Source: Osedax frankpressi (taxonomy: Eukaryota > Annelida > Polychaeta > Sabellida > Siboglinidae). Taken from it: DNA of 64,000 bases. This document shows, one piece after another, positions 58,447 through 64,000 of this stretch (the stretch's first letter is position 1; each line of letters opens with the position of its first letter). A model generated the notes under the pieces. That model saw only the letters and a list, made by a program, of their open reading frames with translations. It had not been told where the DNA came from and did not search any database. The translations under genes and the position numbers were made by a program. The stretch lies in contig OZ038316.1 of assembly GCA_964035775.1 (NCBI GenBank), positions 9,053,499 to 9,117,498 on the forward strand, read 5' to 3'.

Positions 58447-61400
58447 AGTAGTATTACTCAATTACACTACTTTTATACACAACTCTACTACAATATTTTA
58501 TTAAACTACTATAATACACTACTCTACTACAATACTTTATTAAACTACTAAAATACACAACTCTACTACAATACTTTATTAAACTACTATAATACACTAC
58601 TCTACTACAATACTTTATTAAACTACTATAATACACTACTCTACTACAATACTTTATTAAACTACTATAATACACTACTCTACTACAATGCTTTATTAAA
58701 CTACTATAATACACTACTCTACTACAATACTTTATTAAACTACTATAATACACTACTCTACTACAATACTTTATTAAATTACTATAATACACTACTCTAC
58801 TACAATACTTTATTAAACTACTATAATACACTACTCAACTACAATACTTTATTAAACTACTATAATACACTACTCTACTACAATACTTTATTAAACTACT
58901 ATAATACACTACCTAACTACAATACTTTATTAAACTACTATAATACACTACTCTACTACAATACTTTATTAAACTACTATAATACACTACTCTACTACAA
59001 TACTTTATTAAACTACTATAATACACTACTCTACTACAATACTTTATTAAACTACTATAATACACTACTCTACTACAATACTTTATTAAACTACTATAAT
59101 ACACTACTCTACTACAATACTTTATTAAACTACTATAATACACTACTCTACTACAATACTTTATTAAACTACTATAATACACTACTCTACTACAATACTT
59201 TATTAAACTACTATAATACACTACTCTACTACAATACTTTATTAAACTACTATAATACACTACTCTACTACAATACTTTATTAAACTACTATAATACACA
59301 ACTCTACTACAATACTTTATTAAACTACTATAATACACTACTCTACTACACTACTTCATTAAACTACTATAATACACTACTCTACTACAATACTTTATTA
59401 AACTACTATAATACACAACTCTACTATAATACTTTATTAAACTACTATAATACACTACTCTACTACAATACTTTATTAAACTACTATAATACACTACTCT
59501 ACTACAATACTTTATTAAACTACTATAATACACTACTCTACTACAATACTTTATTAAACTACTATAATACACTACTCTACTACAATACTTTATTAAACTA
59601 CTATAATACACTACTCTACTACAATACTTTATTAAACTACTATAATACACTACTCTACTACAATACTTTATTAAACTACTATAATGCACAACCTAACTAC
59701 AATACTTTATTAAACTACTATAATACACTACCTAACTACAATACTTTATTAAACTACTATAATACACTACTCTACTACAATACTTTATTAAACTACTATA
59801 ATACACTACTCTACTACAATACTTTATTAAACTACTATAATACACTACTCTACTACAATACTTTATTAAACTACTATAATACACTACTCTACTACAATAC
59901 TTTATTAAACTACTATAATACACTACTCTACTACAATACTTTATTAAACTACTATAATACACTACTCTACTACAATACTTTATTAAACTACTAAAATACA
60001 CTACTCTACTACAATACTTTATTAAACTACTATAATACACTACTCTACTACAATACTTTATTAAACTACTATAATACACTACTCTACTACAATACTTTAT
60101 TAAACTACTATAATACACTACTCTACTACAATACTTTATTAAACTACTATAATACACTACTCTACTACAATACTTTATTAAACTACTAAAATACACTACT
60201 CTACTACAATACTTTATTAAACTACTATAATACACTACTCTACTACAATACTTTATTAAACTACTATAATACACTACTCTACTACAATACTTTATTAAAC
60301 TACTAAAATACACTACTCTACTACAATACTTTATTAAACTACTAAAATACACTACTCTACTACAATACTTTATTAAACTACTATAATACACTACTCTACT
60401 ACAATACTTTATTAAACTACTATAATACACTACCTAACTACAATACTTTATTAAACTACTATAATACACTACTCTACTACAATACTTTATTAAACTACTA
60501 CAATACACTACCTAACTACAATACTTTATTAAACTACTATAATACACTACTCTACTACAATACTTTATTAAACTACTATAATACACTACTCTATTATAAT
60601 ACTTTATTAAACTACTACAATACACTACCTAACTACAATACTTTATTAAACTACTATAATACACTACTCTACTACAATACTTTATTAAACTACTATAATA
60701 CACTACCTAACTACAATACTTTATTAAACTACTATAATACACTACTCTACTACAATACTTTATTAAACTACTACAATACACTACCTAACTACAATACTTT
60801 ATTAAACTACTATAATACACTACTCTACTACAATACTTTATTAAACTACTATAATACACTACTCTATTATAATACTTTATTAAACTACTACAATACACTA
60901 CCTAACTACAATACTTTATTAAACTACTATAATACACTACTCTACTACAATACTTTATTAAACTACTATAATACACAACTCTACTACAATACTTTATTAA
61001 ACTACTATAATACACTACCTAACTACAATACTTTATTAAACTACTATAATACACTACTCTACTACAATACTTTATTAAACTACTATAATACACTACTCTA
61101 TTATAATACTTTATTAAACTACTACAATACACTACCTAACTACAATACTTTATTAAACTACTATAATACACTACTCTATTATAATACTTTATTAAACTAC
61201 TATAATACACTACCTAACTACAATACTTTATTAAACTACTATAATACACAACTCTACTACAATACTTTATTAAACTACTATAATACACTACTCTATTACA
61301 ATACTTTATTAAACTACTATAATACACTACTCTACTACAATACTTTATTAAATTACTATAATACACTACTCTACTACAATACTTTATTAAACTACTATAA

Positions 61401-62003
61401 TACACTACCTAACTACAATACTTTATTAAACTACTATAATACACTACCTAACTACAATACTTTATTAAACTACTATAATACACTACCTAACTACAATACT
61501 TTATTAAACTACTATAATACACTACTCTACTACAATACTTTATTAAATTACTATAATACACTACTCTACTACACTACTTTATTAAACTACTATAATACAC
61601 TACCTAACTACAATACTTTATTAAACTACTATAATACACTACCTAACTACAATACTTTATTAAACTACTATAATACACTACTCTACTACAATACTTTATT
61701 AAACTACTATAATACACTACTCTACTACAATACTTTATTAAACTACTATAATACACTACTCTACTACAATACTTTATTAAACTACTATAATACACTACCT
61801 AACTACAATACTTTATTAAACTACTATAATACACTACCTAACTACAATACTTTATTAAACTACTATAATACACTACTCTACTACAATACTTTATTAAACT
61901 ACTATAATACACTACCTAACTACAATACTTTATTAAACTACTATAATACACTACCTAACTACAATACTTTATTAAACTACTATAATACACTACTCTACTA
62001 CAC
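58447..62003. repeat. 39-bp satellite array (about 91 copies)
   Basis: The unit consists of ACTACAATACTTTATTAAAC then TACTATAATACACTACTCT. A second variant replaces CTCTACTA by CCTAACTA. The left part (to about 60420) is almost all the first variant; the right part interleaves both, partly in a regular 2-3-unit order. The 39-bp length is 13 codons, so minus-strand frames repeating YYSSLIKYCSRVV stay open for up to 232 codons; they break wherever the second variant brings a TAG. Confidence 0.97.
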
Positions 62004-63180
62004 CATGCTAGTACTGTCGGACACTGTGAAATACTTGAAAATTAAATCTATGAGGTAAATAATTTTATCCCAATATGAAAATGTTTTTGTGATTTTTCCC
62101 ATTAAAATATATTATTCCTTAGTCTGAAATAATAAATATTGTTTAGACTATTACAAATATTAATGACTCATTAATTTTAAAAATTAAATTACAATTCAAG
62201 TGATAAATATAAATTAGAAAGATTTGCATTGTTATAAATATAAATTACTCTTGACAGTTGTATCAAAATGAAAACAATCGATGTCAAATAAAGTTATTCT
62301 TTCTGACCAGAGGAATTATATATGGTAGAAATAAATCATTGTGTCGTTCAAACAACCAAACCCAGTACTGTCTACTCAGTTTACTCCAGTTAAAAACACT
62401 ATTCAGTAATGAACATAACTTAAAAAATCCTTCGAGTAGCTTATCAAGTACGATAAAATAGAGTACATTTTGTACATTATGTCTATTTTGGATTTAGACT
62501 TTATTTTTCCGATATAATGATTGAATTTGAACAGCTATTTAATTTGTATTTTATAGGACAATGTAAGTATTGCTTGAGTAATTGAAGTATTCCATGATAT
62601 TAATAATTTGTATTACATAATTAGTTGATAGTATTAATTAATTAAGTTTTTTAAGAATTATTTTTAACGGTAATAATTTTTTGAGATTAAGCTTACGATT
62701 ATATTTAATATGAGTTATATATTAAATAATATAATAAATTATATACACTCTAGTTAGATAATAGTCAATACTTTTTTCTTATATTATCATTATTTAATTA
62801 TTAAAACCATGAATTTATATATTTATATACATATATCTAAACAAATAATATAATACAAATTACCAATAAAATGATTTAGCTTTTCTAAATAATCATAACA
62901 ATGAGTGCGATATCGACAATATATAAGATATAATATCTAGGAGCATAATTAAAGTAGGGAAATGGTAAACTTTTCTCTGTTCATATATAATGATGATAAA
63001 ACAAATACTATATTTACCGTTAAATAATGAAGTTTGCACTCAGATCGCACTACAACATCATGCACATAAATTATAGATTGAATATAGTATCAATGTATGG
63101 AAATATATTTTTAAGTCTAAAATATAATAAATATAGTTTTTTAAAATATCTTCACAAAATCTCGAATATTCTCTAACATA
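62004..63180. other. AT-rich non-coding stretch
   Basis: No coding region, RNA gene or repeat of note was recognised. Confidence 0.5.
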
Positions 63181-63184
63181 TGAT

Positions 63185-63662
63185 ACATTCAATAACTACG
63201 AATTCGATAACTACGAATTCGATAACTACGAATTCGATAACTACGAATTCGATAACTACGAATTCGATAACTACGAATTCGATAACTACGAATTCGATAA
63301 CTACGAATTCGATAACTACGAATTCGATAACTAAGAATTCGATAACTACGAATTCGATAACTACGAATTCGATAACTACGAATTCGATAACTACGAATTC
63401 GATAACTACGAATTCGATAACTACGAATTCGATAACTACGAATTCGATAACTACGAATTCGATAACTACGAATTCGATAACTACGAATTCGATAACTACG
63501 AATTCGATAACTACGAATTCGATAACTACGAATTCGATAACTACGAATTCGATAACTACGAATTCGATAACTACGAATTCGATAACTACGAATTCAATAA
63601 CTACGAATTCAATAACTACGAATTCAATAACTATGAATTCAATAACTATGAATTCAATAACT
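63185..63662. repeat. 15-bp satellite (GAATTCGATAACTAC)n
   Basis: About 32 copies, nearly perfect. Each unit carries an EcoRI site and a TTCGAT CpG. The last five units change to TTCAAT and then ACTATG, and the first unit reads TTCAAT. The five-codon unit gives open TNSIT or VIEFV repeat frames on the two strands, which are artefacts. Confidence 0.97.
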
Positions 63663-64000
63663 ATATGCATAATAACTTATATATATTTTGGAAATAATTA
63701 GCGACATATGTTAAATATATGTATTCTATTATACTATTATATTATATTGTAAATGTAAGCAATACTATTAATCCCCAGCAATTGTTATTTTCCTTTCTTC
63801 AGCAAAATATCATTTCATGCAATGTACTTACGGTGGATTTATTTAATGGAATAGCCTAACCGAGTCTAAAAGGCACCAGAGTAATGAACTAATGGAGGAC
63901 TTACTTATACATTATATCAACCTTATCTATTGATATTATGATATCTGACAACACTAAAGAAAATATATTTATTTTAGCAGAAAAGAAAATTGTTGAATAC
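63663..64000. other. AT-rich end of window
   Basis: Nothing recognised. Confidence 0.5.

Noticed and set aside
58454-60430. YYSSLIKYCSRVV repeat proteins
   Set aside because: Period 39 is divisible by three; frames break only at a unit variant. No start context or neighbouring coding sequence.
63185-63662. CRISPR array
   Set aside because: Units are contiguous with no spacers, and the genome is eukaryotic. The same applies to every other array here.

Overview
This is a window from an AT-rich animal genome. Split genes with GT-AG introns, a calcineurin catalytic subunit with all animal-type regulatory domains, an ABCB9/TAPL-type half transporter and a C2H2 transcription factor all point to a metazoan. 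I cannot name the species. An invertebrate, perhaps spiralian, is a guess. Intergenic and intronic DNA is very AT-rich, and a large share of the window is tandem minisatellite with many different unit lengths. A 200-base N gap lies at 27943-28142.

Layout, left to right. (1) 1-8469, + strand: the 3' end of an ABCB9/TAPL-like ABC transporter gene. Three exons carry the ABC signature, Walker B, D-loop and H-loop, followed by a long Ser/Thr-rich tail containing a coding minisatellite. Its introns are almost entirely tandem repeats. (2) 8470-14104: AT-rich intergenic DNA. (3) 14105-34446, + strand: a complete calcineurin A gene of 14 coding exons (506 codons plus stop, all splice phases agree). 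Intron 1 is 10.8 kb and holds two copies, in inverted orientation, of a ~1.16-kb TTAA-flanked DNA transposon. (4) 35009-51897, - strand, convergent with calcineurin A: a C2H2 zinc-finger gene with EGR-like fingers. I assembled it from 16 exons with consistent phases (708 codons including stop), most of which lack an ATG and look insignificant one at a time. Its 5' end was not found. (5) 55516-56570: a (GA)n tract followed by a CpG-rich island with three perfect TGACGTCA sites and a 32-bp repeat carrying ACGTGGGCG. This is a likely promoter, possibly of the zinc-finger gene. (6) 56570-64000: AT-rich DNA with a 3.5-kb 39-bp satellite and a 15-bp EcoRI-site satellite.

The most striking pattern is the relation of minisatellites to introns. 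In all three genes, on both strands, kilobase-scale arrays tend to end within about 15-60 bp of the 3' splice site, and they are usually pyrimidine-rich on the sense strand. Several repeat the CAG acceptor or a CTAAC branch-point-like motif in every unit. They look like expanded polypyrimidine tracts and 3' splice sites.

Calcineurin A is the Ca2+/calmodulin-activated Ser/Thr phosphatase. The neighbouring zinc-finger gene resembles immediate-early EGR factors and may have a CRE-rich promoter, so a Ca2+-signalling link is possible, but that is inference only. All exon models come from splice-site reading and family similarity recalled from memory; no search was run.
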